DNA of 64,000 bases from VRUE01 sp963701265 (lineage in GTDB: Bacteria > Actinomycetota > Thermoleophilia > Solirubrobacterales > 70-9): positions 744,001-808,000 of the forward strand of contig OY969581.1 in NCBI GenBank assembly GCA_963701265.1, written 5' to 3'. Made by a program: the position numbers and the translations under genes. The stretch's first letter is position 1. Every line of letters starts with the position of its first letter. Positions 22,782-41,915 of this stretch are shown here, one piece after another. Below the pieces are notes generated by a model. The model was not told where the DNA came from and did no database searches. It was given only the letters and a program-made list of their open reading frames with translations.

Positions 22782-23513
22782 ATGAACCGAGACGAAAAGG
22801 CAACAGCAATTGAGGAGATCGCCGCCGACATTGAGGCGGCCGAGGCGATCTTCGCGGTTGACTACAGGGGAATCAGCGTCCCCCAAGCGGCTGAACTGCG
22901 CGCCAAACTGCGCGAGTCCGACGCCAGCTTCCGCATCGTCAAGAACCGCCTGACCAAAATCGCCGCTGACAAAGCCGGCGCGGGGGAGCGCCTCAACGCG
23001 CTGCTGCAGGGGCCGACCGCGCTCACCTTCGTGCGCGGCGACACCGCCCAGGCCGCCAAGGCGATCTCGACCTTCAACAAAGAGCACAAAGTGCTCACCT
23101 TCAAGGGCGGCTTCATGGACGGCATCGACGTCGATGAGGGCGGCTTCGAAGCGATCGCCAAGCTGCCTTCGCGCGACGTCCTCATTGGCCAGTTCGCTGG
23201 CGTCGTCGCCAGCCCGCTGACCGGCCTGGTCCGCGGTCTCGGCTCGATGATCCAGGGACTTGCCCTGCAGCTCGGCCAGATCGCCGAGAAGGGCTTGGTA
23301 AGTGGCGAGGCCCCGGCTGAGGAGGCCCCCGCCGTCGAGGAGACCCCGGCCGCCGAGGCCGAGCCTGCTGCTGAGGAGCCCGCTGCCGAGGAGGCAAAAG
23401 CTGAGGAGGCCGAGCCCGCTGCTGAGGCGGAGCAGGCCGAGGAGAAGGCGGAGGACGATGCCGCCGAGGATGAAACTTCTAACACTGACGACGCGAGCAA
23501 GGAAGAGGAGTAG
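22782..23513 (+). CDS. rplJ: 50S ribosomal protein L10 with long acidic C-terminal tail
   Basis: 243 aa from ATG 22782. Residues ~1-165 are L10: AIEEIAADIEAAEAIFAVDY, FRIVKNRLTKIAAD, LLQGPTALTF and PLTGLVRGLGSMIQGLALQL. L10 anchors L7/L12 dimers to the stalk. From ~170 to the end runs an Ala/Glu/Pro tail of ~70 residues not present in standard L10 (~165-175 aa). The helix that binds L7/L12 normally ends the protein, so the tail would extend past it. rplL follows with no gap (stop then ATG). Confidence 0.95.
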   Translation: MNRDEKATAIEEIAADIEAAEAIFAVDYRGISVPQAAELRAKLRESDASFRIVKNRLTKIAADKAGAGERLNALLQGPTALTFVRGDTAQAAKAISTFNKEHKVLTFKGGFMDGIDVDEGGFEAIAKLPSRDVLIGQFAGVVASPLTGLVRGLGSMIQGLALQLGQIAEKGLVSGEAPAEEAPAVEETPAAEAEPAAEEPAAEEAKAEEAEPAAEAEQAEEKAEDDAAEDETSNTDDASKEEE

Positions 23514-23906
23514 ATGGCAACCAAGGTTTCAACAGATGACTGGATCGAGGAGCTGAAGAGCATTTCCGTGCTCGAGCTCTCCGAGCGGATCAAAGCCCTC
23601 GAGGAGGAGTTCGGCGTCTCGGCTACGGCCGTTGCCGCTGCCGCCCCGGCTGCTGCCGGCGCTCCCGCCGGTGACGGTGGTGGCGAGGAAGAGGCCTCCA
23701 CGGTCGACGTCGTCCTCGCCGAGGTCGGCGGCCAGAAGGTCCCCGTGATCAAGGTCGTGCGTGCTGCGACCGGGCTCGGCCTGAAAGAGGCCAAGGCGAT
23801 GGTCGACGAGGCCCCCAAGGCAATCAAGGAGGGCATCGAGCGCGAGGAGGCCGACAAGTTGAAGGCCGAACTCGAGGAGGCCGGCGCCACCGTCGAGCTC
23901 AAGTAA
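23514..23906 (+). CDS. rplL: 50S ribosomal protein L7/L12
   Basis: 130 aa from ATG 23514, immediately after the rplJ stop. N-terminal dimerisation domain (WIEELKSISVLELSERIKAL), Ala/Gly/Pro hinge (~42-60) and C-terminal factor-binding domain with KVPVIKVVRAATGLGLKEAK and MVDEAPKAIKEG. Multiple copies form the stalk that recruits EF-Tu, EF-G, IF2 and release factors. Standard length. The gene ends 156 nt before rpoB, with a hairpin between. Confidence 0.97.
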   Translation: MATKVSTDDWIEELKSISVLELSERIKALEEEFGVSATAVAAAAPAAAGAPAGDGGGEEEASTVDVVLAEVGGQKVPVIKVVRAATGLGLKEAKAMVDEAPKAIKEGIEREEADKLKAELEEAGATVELK

Positions 23907-23959
23907 ACCTCGCATCATCCGCGTTTGGAACCCAGGCAGGGAGCCAAACTAGCGGCAGA

Positions 23960-23991
23960 GCGCGGCCGTGTGTTATTTTTCGCGGTCGCGC
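23960..23991 (+). other. Hairpin in the rplL-rpoB gap (attenuator or processing site)
   Basis: GCGCGGCCG (23960-23968) pairs with CGGTCGCGC (23983-23991), 9 bp with one G-U, and a T-rich 14-nt loop. It lies where other bacteria have a partial terminator or an RNase III site that lowers rpoBC expression relative to the ribosomal genes. Confidence 0.4.
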
Positions 23992-24062
23992 CCAGTTTTG
24001 TTCCCTGCCCGATATCTGCGCTGTACCTAACGTCCCTCTGACCTTCTGAGGAGTCGCCCGTC

Positions 24063-31690
<7,628 letters not shown>

Positions 31691-31707
31691 GCCCGACTCA
31701 CAGCATG

Positions 31708-31740
31708 AAAACGGCCCGGGCGACTTCCCCGGGCCGTTTT
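31708..31740. terminator. Bidirectional Rho-independent terminator after rpoC
   Basis: AAAACGGCCCGGG (31708-31720), loop CGACTTC, CCCGGGCCGTTTT (31728-31740): a perfect 13-bp stem flanked by A4 and T4. It can stop rpoC transcription rightwards and the convergent repeat-protein gene (stop 31761) leftwards. Confidence 0.92.
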
Positions 31741-31760
31741 GCTTTGTGTTCGTTCGATCG

Positions 31761-32405
31761 CTAGTTGCTGCTGCCGCCTGAGAGGCAGTAGGCGTAGACG
31801 GTGAGGCTGGTGTCGGCGGGGGCGTAGCTGTGGGCGTGGGCGAGCCAGCCGTTGCCGCTGCGCTGGGTGCCGGTCAATGCCACCCGGTAGTCGCCGGCGG
31901 TGTTGCCACCGCTGATCGCGACGGTGCCGGTGGGGCAGTCGACGCTGACGCTGGCGTTGGCGCCGGTTTTGATCGTGGTGCTGTTCGACACCGAGATGAT
32001 CGCGCCGAGCTCGGAGGCGCGGACCGAGCCGGCCTGCAGCTCGCTCGAACCGACCGAGTCAGGGCCGAGGTCGTTGGCGGTCAGCGACTGGTCGGCTACC
32101 TCCGAGGAGGTGACCGAGGCGGCGCCGAGGTCGCCTGAGGTCAGCGTCTCGGCTGCGACGTCGGAGGAGTCGACGCCGTTTTCGGCGATCTCCGTCGTGT
32201 CGACCGCATCGGGGGCGATCTTGCCGGCGGCAACCGCGTTGTCGCGGAGGTCGACCGTGCGAATCGTGCCGTCGACGATCTGCGGCGAGCGGACCGTGTT
32301 CTTGCCGACGCCGGCGGCGATGGCGCTACCGGTGAGGGCGGCGAACAGGGCGATGCAGGCGATCACGAGGGCGGGGCTGGGGCGGAATGTGTTCTTCTTG
32401 GTCAT
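31761..32405 (-). CDS. Secreted repeat protein (short degenerate repeats)
   Basis: 214 aa from ATG 32405 with AAAGGA upstream. Signal or anchor segment ~11-33 (ALVIACIALFAALTGSAIAA). Residues ~35-135 are a run of degenerate units of the pattern V-D-x-x-x-I-A/L-x-x-x-L-x-S/A-x-D/E-L (KIAPDAVDTTEIAENGVDS, ETLTSGDLGAAS, ADQSLTANDLGPDS), likely a beta-helix or filament-like stack. The C-terminal ~75 residues form a beta domain with VDCPTGTVAISGG. Related proteins are widespread in Thermoleophilia, by my recollection. Function unknown; cell-surface structural or adhesive roles are plausible. Confidence 0.75.
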   Translation of the reverse strand: MTKKNTFRPSPALVIACIALFAALTGSAIAAGVGKNTVRSPQIVDGTIRTVDLRDNAVAAGKIAPDAVDTTEIAENGVDSSDVAAETLTSGDLGAASVTSSEVADQSLTANDLGPDSVGSSELQAGSVRASELGAIISVSNSTTIKTGANASVSVDCPTGTVAISGGNTAGDYRVALTGTQRSGNGWLAHAHSYAPADTSLTVYAYCLSGGSSN

Positions 32406-32548
32406 CGGAGTGTCCTTTCGTTTGGTTGGTAAATCCGATGGACCAAGCTTCGAAGCGATCGGCCTTTTCAACTACGGACCCCAGGGGTGGTCTTCCTCAC
32501 CCCTTGGCCAGCCAGCCAGGGGTGGATCGGACTGGATAGATTCCAGTC

Positions 32549-33871
32549 GTGCCAGCTGCCCAGAAGGTCTGCGTGATTGGTGCCGGGTCCTCCGGCATCA
32601 CCTCCTGCCAGGTCCTCAACGCCCGCGGAATTGCCTTCGATTGCTACGAGAAGGGCTCCGAGGTGGGCGGCAACTGGCGCTACGAAAACGACAACGAGCT
32701 GTCCTCGGCCTACCGCTCGCTGCACATCAACACCTCGCGAGGGTTGATGGCCTACAAGACCTACCCGATGCCGGATGACTATCCGGACTACCCCAACCAC
32801 TTCCAGATCGCCCGCTACTTCGACGACTACGTAGATCACTTCTCCCTGCGCGAGAAGATCTGCTTCCGCACCGAGGTGCTCAGCGTCGTCCCGGTCGACG
32901 GTGAGTGGGAGGTGACGGTCCAGGAGCGCGGGGGAGAGCGCCAGAGCCACCGCTACCGCGCCGTGCTGGTTGCCAACGGCCACCACTGGGACCCGCGCTG
33001 GCCCGAGCCGCCGTTTCCCGGCTCGGAGGACTTCGAGGGCGAGCAGATCCACGTCCACCACTACCGCGAGCCGGAGGTGCTGCGGGACAAGCGCGTGCTC
33101 GTTCTGGGCATCGGCAACTCGGCGACCGACATCGCGGTAGAGGCCTCGCGCATCGCCGAGAAGACCTTCCTGGCGATGCGCCGCGGCGCTTACGTGATGC
33201 CCAAGTACCTGAACGGCAAACCGACCGACGAAGCGGCGTCGAAGCTGCTGACGCTGATGCCGCTCTCGGTGCAGCGCTTCGTGCTGGGGCGAATGCTGGG
33301 GTTGACGGCAGGGGACATGACTTCTTATGGCCTCCCCAAGCCCGATCACAAGCTGCTCGAGGCGCACCCGACGGTTTCGGCTGAGCTGCTCTCGCGCCTC
33401 GGTCACGGCGATATCGCGATCAAGCCCAATCTCGAGCGCTTCAGCGGCGGCCGCACGGTCCAGTTCGTCGACGGCAGCGAGGAGGAGATCGACCTCGTCG
33501 TCTACTGCACGGGCTACAAGATCAGCTTTCCCTTCTTCGACGAGAACCTGGTCTCGGTCGAGGAAAACCGCTTGCCGCTCTACCGTCGGGTTGTCTCGGT
33601 CGAGCATCCGGGGCTCTACTTCATCGGCTTGATCCAGCCGCTGGGAGCGATCATGCCGCTGGCCGAGGCACAGGCCGAGTGGGTGGCCGACCTCCTGGGG
33701 GGCCGCGGAACGCTGCCGCCACCGGCCGAGATGCGGGCGGAGATATCAGCGGCCGAAGGGAAGATGAAAAAGCGCTACGTCGCTTCCAAGCGTCACACGA
33801 TCCAGGTGGACTTCCAGCCTTATCTGCGCGAGATCCGCAAGGAGCGCCGGCGGGCTGCTCAGCGGGTGTGA
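32549..33871 (+). CDS. Flavin-containing monooxygenase
   Basis: 440 aa from GTG 32549. N-terminal FAD-binding Rossmann GAGSSG (11-16) preceded by VCVI, then the class B monooxygenase FMO signature FxGxxxHxxxY as FEGEQIHVHHY, and the NADPH Rossmann VLGIGNSATDIA. A later YCTGYKISFPFF is the conserved second flavin segment. Such enzymes insert one oxygen at N, S or carbonyl carbon using NADPH and O2. The substrate cannot be predicted. It begins 77 nt past the ORF limit of the divergent repeat-protein gene. A large inverted repeat starts 2 nt after its stop. Confidence 0.92.
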   Translation: MPAAQKVCVIGAGSSGITSCQVLNARGIAFDCYEKGSEVGGNWRYENDNELSSAYRSLHINTSRGLMAYKTYPMPDDYPDYPNHFQIARYFDDYVDHFSLREKICFRTEVLSVVPVDGEWEVTVQERGGERQSHRYRAVLVANGHHWDPRWPEPPFPGSEDFEGEQIHVHHYREPEVLRDKRVLVLGIGNSATDIAVEASRIAEKTFLAMRRGAYVMPKYLNGKPTDEAASKLLTLMPLSVQRFVLGRMLGLTAGDMTSYGLPKPDHKLLEAHPTVSAELLSRLGHGDIAIKPNLERFSGGRTVQFVDGSEEEIDLVVYCTGYKISFPFFDENLVSVEENRLPLYRRVVSVEHPGLYFIGLIQPLGAIMPLAEAQAEWVADLLGGRGTLPPPAEMRAEISAAEGKMKKRYVASKRHTIQVDFQPYLREIRKERRRAAQRV

Positions 33872-34206
33872 GGGGCGGAGGCGGGGTGCCCCTGCCGCTT
33901 GCTGGGTTTTCCGCCTGTGGAGCTGGTCGCCGTCCGAGGGTCGGGTAGCGGGCGGAAAAGGGGACGCCGCTGCTCGGCAGGGGCACCCCGCCTCCGCCTC
34001 GCGACCGCGGTGCCACCGCCGGGGAGATGGTGGGGGCCTCGGGGTCGGGTGGGGAAGGGACCGTGGCGCTTGAAGCCGCCGCCTGAGTCCTCAGCTGCGT
34101 TGTCGGGCTCGGGTTCGCGGCTTGCCCACCAGACGAGCCAGAGTGCGCCGAAGACGGGGATCTTCAGCACGACGAGCAGAAAGAAGATTGGCCAGAAGCC
34201 CTCCAC
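33859..34206 (-). CDS. Small single-span membrane protein
   Basis: 115 aa if started at GTG 34206, 5 nt after the stop of the HAD gene; the frame allows starts up to 34233. VEGFWPIFFLLVVLKIPVFG and ALWLVWWA form one membrane segment near the N-terminus, then an acidic, Gly-rich linker and a basic tail. The last ~40 residues are encoded by the big inverted repeat at 33874-33998 and end antisense to the 3' end of the monooxygenase gene, so the native C-terminus may once have been shorter. The first ~60 residues look like a real, conserved small membrane protein; function unknown. Confidence 0.6.
   Translation of the reverse strand: MEGFWPIFFLLVVLKIPVFGALWLVWWASREPEPDNAAEDSGGGFKRHGPFPTRPRGPHHLPGGGTAVARRRRGAPAEQRRPLFRPLPDPRTATSSTGGKPSKRQGHPASAPHTR
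33874..33998. repeat. Nested long inverted repeat after the monooxygenase gene
   Basis: Perfect 24-nt arms (33874-33897 and 33975-33998: GGCGGAGGCGGGGTGCCCCT...) enclose a second 9-bp stem (TTTTCCGCC 33907-33915, GGCGGAAAA 33951-33959). It begins 2 nt after the monooxygenase stop and could form a large hairpin in its 3' UTR. Confidence 0.8.
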
Positions 34207-34211
34207 GGGGC

Positions 34212-34691
34212 TCAGTCTAGAGACACGGCCCACTGCCGCAAGGCCTCGACGTGGGCCTCCTCCAGACCGAGGTGGGTCTCGGTGAGCACGAGCAGGGTTG
34301 GCTGCTCACGCCGCTCGGCCCACTCGTAACAGCTCTGGTCGAAGTTGTCGTCGATCCAGGCCATCGGCCGATCCGCCGCGTACTCGTCAAGTGGCCCCAG
34401 CTTCCAATGCGCTGCCCCTGCCCGCACAGCCCCATCGAAGCTCACGTGCGGCAACTCAGGCAGCCCCAGCAACGAGGGCAGGTAGAAGTTCGCTTTGTCC
34501 TCCCACCCGCTGGCCCAGACCAGCTCGAAGTGCTCACTGAGCCGCACCAGCCGATCTCCCACCGGCAGCGAAATCAAGTGCGGCACCCCATCAACCAGCT
34601 CCAGCTTCGTAAAAGCGCGATCCGGCGGCGTCTCCGCTCCGAACAGCGAGATGACACCGTCGATGTCTACGGCGAGTATCGGCCGGGTCAT
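34212..34691 (-). CDS. HAD-like phosphatase/hydrolase domain protein
   Basis: 159 aa from ATG 34691. N-terminal ILAVDIDGVISLFG carries the HAD motif I (DxDGV). HFELVWASGWEDKAN is a motif II-like segment and AADRPMAWIDDNFDQ is the acidic motif IV region (DD). There is no obvious motif III Lys in the usual place, so catalysis is likely but not certain. It starts 13 nt after the rpsG stop and ends just before the small membrane-protein gene, so it travels as the 3' part of the rpsL-rpsG transcript. Small HAD proteins of this type often act on nucleotides or small phosphates. Confidence 0.75.
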   Translation of the reverse strand: MTRPILAVDIDGVISLFGAETPPDRAFTKLELVDGVPHLISLPVGDRLVRLSEHFELVWASGWEDKANFYLPSLLGLPELPHVSFDGAVRAGAAHWKLGPLDEYAADRPMAWIDDNFDQSCYEWAERREQPTLLVLTETHLGLEEAHVEALRQWAVSLD

Positions 34692-34704
34692 GGCCGAGGC
34701 GGGA

Positions 34705-35174
34705 CTACCAGCGGTAGTGGGCGAAGGCCTTGTTGGCCTGAGCCATGCGGTAGATGTCGTCCTTGCGCTTCCAGGCAGCACCCTGCTGCTGGGTCGCATC
34801 GAGGATCTCCGAGGCGAGCCGCTCGGCCATCGAGTACTCGCGGCGGTTGCGGGCGAAGTCGACCAGCCAGCGGATCGCCAGGGTGCGGGCGCGCCGCGCG
34901 GGCACCTCGACCGGGACTTGGTAGGTGGCGCCGCCGACCCGGCGTGAGCGAACCTCGAGCACCGGAGTAAGTTGCTTGATTGCCGCCTCGAGCGTCTCGA
35001 TCGCGTCCTCACCGGAGCGCTCGCCGACCAGGGCGAGGGCGTCATAGACGATGCGCTCGGCAAGCTGCTTCTTGCCGTCGCTCATCACCTTGTTGATCAG
35101 CTGCTGGACCAAGCGGTTGCGGAAGCGCGCGTCGGGCTCGACCGGACGGATTGTGGCTGCAGAGCGGCGCGGCA

Positions 35175-35175
<1 letters not shown>
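34705..35175 (-). CDS. rpsG: 30S ribosomal protein S7
   Basis: 156 aa from ATG 35175, overlapping the rpsL stop by 1 nt (TGATG). Landmarks: RFRNRLVQQLINKVMSDGKK, AIKQLTPVLEVRSRRVGGA and a C-terminal MAERLASEILDATQQQGAA. S7 organises the 3' major domain of 16S rRNA and contacts tRNA at the exit site. Full family length. Here it is on the minus strand, separated and inverted from fusA, which normally follows it. Confidence 0.97.
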
Positions 35176-35570
<395 letters not shown>

Positions 35571-36449
35571 GGCCGCGCATAGTAGAGCAGACCGCCAATG
35601 ACTAGCCCCGCCGCTGCCGCGAGCTCGGCGTAGAAGCCTCCCTCGAGCACCGCCGTGGCGCCTGCAAAGCGCGATGCCTGGGCCCCTGCATCGAGTCCGG
35701 CGGGAAGGTCGACGATCAGGATCAAGGCGATGCAGAGCAGGCCGAGGCCGACGACGATGCGGCTCAATCCACGCCGCTCGGTGCGCAGCATCATCGCCGC
35801 GACGAGGGCCGCGGCCAGGGCGAGCGGCACGAGGAGATAGAAGTGCGCCGACCCGGCCCACTCGCCGCCAACGGTCGGTGGCGCTGCCACGGTCAGCCCG
35901 GCGTAGGCCGGCTGCCCGATCTCGACGCTGCTGTAAGTGACGAACTGCGAGGCGATGAGGCAGAGGGCCGAGGCGAGGATCAGTAGAGCGATTCCTCGTG
36001 CCGGAGTAATCAGGGCGCTGGCCCGGGTCGCGCCGCGAGCAGAGACAGTTGCCCCCCGGCGCAGCAGTCGTTCGCCACGGCCGAAGCCGCGCAGCACCAG
36101 AACGCCGAGCGGTCGCAGTCGCTTCGCAACCGCCCTCGCCAGGCGGATCCCCTGGGCGCGCAACCACCGCAGTCGCCGGGCCAGTCTCGGGCGGGCCCAC
36201 TCGATGCGTCGGGCCAGGGCGCGATCGGCTTGTCGCGTGCGCTTTGCCGCCGCCGAGAGCACCGCGCCGATGCGCCGCCGCGCCGCTGCTATCATCGCGC
36301 GTCGCTCAGGCAGTCCTTTCGAAGTGCGTTTCGAAGTTCGTTTCGCCGGGCCCGCGAGGGCCTTTTTCATGCGCCGATCGCGGCCCTTGCCAGATCGTTT
36401 GCTTTTGTCCCGTCCCCGTTTCACGACCAAACCCTTACCTTAGGAACAC

Positions 36450-38561
<2,112 letters not shown>

Positions 38562-38704
38562 CCGGCAGTAGGCCGCACCGTTGTTCTAGCTATATTTCCC
38601 AGGTTCGCCCGCAGGCAGGAAGCAGTGCCCTGCCCGGTGACGCACCCCAAACTTAATCAGTCAACGCAGACAGAACCCGACTTCGAAAGGTAGAACGGAG
38701 AGAG

Positions 38705-39889
<1,185 letters not shown>

Positions 39890-39899
39890 GCGAATCACC

Positions 39900-39925
39900 A
39901 AGGGGCGGGCCCTGACCCGCCCCTT
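39900..39925 (+). terminator. Terminator-like hairpin after tuf
   Basis: AAGGGGCGGG (39900-39909), loop CCCTGA, CCCGCCCCTT (39916-39925): a perfect 10-bp stem 11 nt after the tuf stop. The T-run is only two bases, so termination strength is uncertain. Confidence 0.75.
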
Positions 39926-39969
39926 CGCTGCCGACTGGGCGGCGAGACAACTGCAAAGACATACGACCG

Positions 39970-40000
39970 GGGCGGCGCCCCACCAAATGGGGCCTCGCCC
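39970..40000 (+). other. Hairpin in the S10 operon leader
   Basis: GGGCG (39970-39974)/CGCCC (39996-40000) and CCCC (39978-39981)/GGGG (39989-39992) with small internal loops, followed by TTTAT. It lies between the tuf hairpin and rpsJ and could be an attenuator. In many bacteria L4 regulates the S10 leader; no such site is claimed here. Confidence 0.35.
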
Positions 40001-40047
40001 TTTATGCGCGGTAAGACGCGCGGAAAAGACAAGAGAAAAGTCCGAAC

Positions 40048-40368
40048 GTGGCAGCGATAGCAGCACAGAAAATTCGAATCCGGCTCAAGGCGTATGACCA
40101 TGACGCCATTGACCGGGCTGCCCGCGAGATCGTCGAAACCGCGGAGCGCACCGGCGCCAGCGTCTCTGGTCCCGTGCCGCTGCCCACCGAGAAGAACGTC
40201 TACTGCGTGATCCGCTCGCCCTTCAAGGACAAGGACTCGCGCGAGCACTTCGAGATGCGCACGCACAAGCGCCTGATCGACATCCTTCAGCCCTCACCGA
40301 AAACCGTCGACTCGCTGCAGCGCCTCGACTCGCTGCCCGCCGGCGTCGATATCGAGATTCGCCTTTAG
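40048..40368 (+). CDS. rpsJ: 30S ribosomal protein S10
   Basis: 106 aa from GTG 40048. Core IRIRLKAYDHDAIDRAAREI, VSGPVPLPTEKNVYCVIRSP and HFEMRTHKRLIDIL, all typical. S10 packs in the 30S head and also serves as NusE in antitermination, bridging to NusG. First gene of the S10 operon; rplC starts 4 nt after its stop. The N-terminal three residues (VAA) precede the usual start of the fold. Confidence 0.97.
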   Translation: MAAIAAQKIRIRLKAYDHDAIDRAAREIVETAERTGASVSGPVPLPTEKNVYCVIRSPFKDKDSREHFEMRTHKRLIDILQPSPKTVDSLQRLDSLPAGVDIEIRL

Positions 40369-40372
40369 CGCC

Positions 40373-41002
40373 ATGGCTGCGATCCTCGGAAAGAAGCTTG
40401 GGATGACGCAGGTCTTCGCCGAGGACGGCGAGGTCATTCCGGTGACCGTGATCGAGGCCGGTCCCTGCAAGGTGACCGCGGTCCGTGAGTCCGAGCGCGA
40501 CGGCTATGCCGCGGTGCAGCTTGCCTTTGGCGAGACCAAGCAGGGCAAGCTGAGCAAGGCCGAGGAAGGCCACCTGAAGAAGGCCGGGGCGGCGCCGATG
40601 CGTCACCTGGTCGAGTTCCGCGACGAGGATCTCGGCGCCGAGGAGGGCCCGAAGATCGGTGATGACGTCACCGTCGGTTCTTTCGAGGCCGGCCAGAAGG
40701 TCAAGGTCGCCGGGATCTCGATCGGCAAGGGCTTCCAGGGTGGGATCAAGCGTCACAACTTCAGTCGCGGCCCGGTCACCCACGGCTCGCACAACGTGCG
40801 CGCGCCGGGCTCGATCGGGGCAAGCACCTTTCCCGCCCGCGTCTTCAAGGGAATGCGGATGCCGGGGCAGATGGGCAACAAGCGGGTCACCCAGAAGGGC
40901 CTCGAAGTCGCCCAGGTCGATGCCGATCGCAACCTGCTGCTGATCAAAGGCTCGGTGCCAGGATCGCGCAACTCGATGGTCGAGGTGAGGACCGATGGCT
41001 AA
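40373..41002 (+). CDS. rplC: 50S ribosomal protein L3
   Basis: 209 aa from ATG 40373. AILGKKLGMTQVFAEDGEVI at the N-terminus; FQGGIKRHNFSRGPVTHGSH and GASTFPARVFKGMRMPGQMG are the family signature, including the glutamine-methylation region (PGQMG). L3 reaches the peptidyl-transferase centre and starts 50S assembly. It overlaps rplD by 8 nt in another frame. Standard length. Confidence 0.97.
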   Translation: MAAILGKKLGMTQVFAEDGEVIPVTVIEAGPCKVTAVRESERDGYAAVQLAFGETKQGKLSKAEEGHLKKAGAAPMRHLVEFRDEDLGAEEGPKIGDDVTVGSFEAGQKVKVAGISIGKGFQGGIKRHNFSRGPVTHGSHNVRAPGSIGASTFPARVFKGMRMPGQMGNKRVTQKGLEVAQVDADRNLLLIKGSVPGSRNSMVEVRTDG

Positions 41003-41612
41003 CGCTAAAGCCGTTGTGCTCGGCAGGACGACCAAGGCTGATCTGCCCAAAGAGCTCTTTGCTGAGCCCTTCCACCACTCGCTGGTCGACGAGGCGGCGC
41101 GTGCCGATCTCGCCTCCCGTCGCCAGGGCTCGGCTTCGACCTTGACCCGCGGCGAGGTCTCGATGACCGGTGCCAAGGCCTGGCGCCAGAAGGGAACCGG
41201 CCGCGCCCGCGTCGGTGCCCTCAGTTCGCCGAGCCGCTTCGGCGGTGGCGTCGCCTTCGGTCCCAAGCCCCGTCACTACACGGTCAAGGTCAATCGCAAG
41301 GCGCGGCGCAAGGCGCTGCGCTCCGCGCTCTCGGTTCATGCCGAGCGCGACAGCGTCGCCCTGCTTGATGCCAGCAGCTTCGATACCCCTTCGACCAAGA
41401 CGGCGGCTGATGCGCTGACCAAGTGGGGCGCGAAGCGCTCGACCCTGATCGTGCTCGCCCCCGAGGAGGGTGGCGCGGCGAAGAGCTTCCGCAACATTCC
41501 CCGGGTCGAGGTCGCCGAGGTCAGCGCCGTTGGCGTTGCCGACGTGATCGGAGCTGCCTCGCTGGTGGTCTCCGAAAAAGCGCTCGAGAAGCTGCAGGAG
41601 CGACTGGGCTGA
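40995..41612 (+). CDS. rplD: 50S ribosomal protein L4
   Basis: 205 aa from ATG 40995, inside the 3' end of rplC. The internal loop that enters the peptide tunnel is RGEVSMTGAKAWRQKGTGRARV with the conserved WRQKGTGRAR; RRKALRSALSVHAERD follows. L4 binds 23S rRNA early in assembly and in some bacteria also represses the S10 operon. Stop and rplW start overlap as TGATG. Confidence 0.96.
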   Translation: MANAKAVVLGRTTKADLPKELFAEPFHHSLVDEAARADLASRRQGSASTLTRGEVSMTGAKAWRQKGTGRARVGALSSPSRFGGGVAFGPKPRHYTVKVNRKARRKALRSALSVHAERDSVALLDASSFDTPSTKTAADALTKWGAKRSTLIVLAPEEGGAAKSFRNIPRVEVAEVSAVGVADVIGAASLVVSEKALEKLQERLG

Positions 41613-41905
41613 TGGACGCACGCACGACAATCATTCGCCCGGTCGTTTCGGAGAAGAGCTACGCGCTGATCGGCGAGGGCAAGTACACCTTCCGCGTCGA
41701 CGATCGGGCCCACAAGACCCAGATCGCCCAAGCGGTTGAGGAGATCTTCGACGTCAAGGTCGCTGCGGTTCGCACCTCCAAGGTGCGGGCGAAGCCAAAG
41801 CGTCGTGGCCTGCACCAGGGCAAGACGCGGGGTTGGAAGAAGGCCATCGTCCAGCTCGCCCCCGGTGAGCGGATCGAGCTGTTCGAGGGCGCAGAGACTG
41901 CATAG
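41612..41905 (+). CDS. rplW: 50S ribosomal protein L23
   Basis: 97 aa from ATG 41612, sharing one base with the rplD stop. DARTTIIRPVVSEKSYALI is the usual N-terminus; YTFRVDDRAHKTQIAQAVEE, FDVKVAAVRTSKVRAKPKR and RGWKKAIVQLAPGERIELF complete the fold. L23 sits at the peptide exit and docks trigger factor and SRP. Normal length; rplB follows after 10 nt. Confidence 0.96.
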   Translation: MDARTTIIRPVVSEKSYALIGEGKYTFRVDDRAHKTQIAQAVEEIFDVKVAAVRTSKVRAKPKRRGLHQGKTRGWKKAIVQLAPGERIELFEGAETA

Positions 41906-41915
41906 GACACAAGGG

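Noticed and set aside
32472..32548. Extra N-terminal residues for the secreted repeat protein (start 32471)
   Set aside because: ATG 32405 has AAAGGA at proper distance and gives an N-terminal signal segment; the longer form would bury it behind ~22 polar residues.
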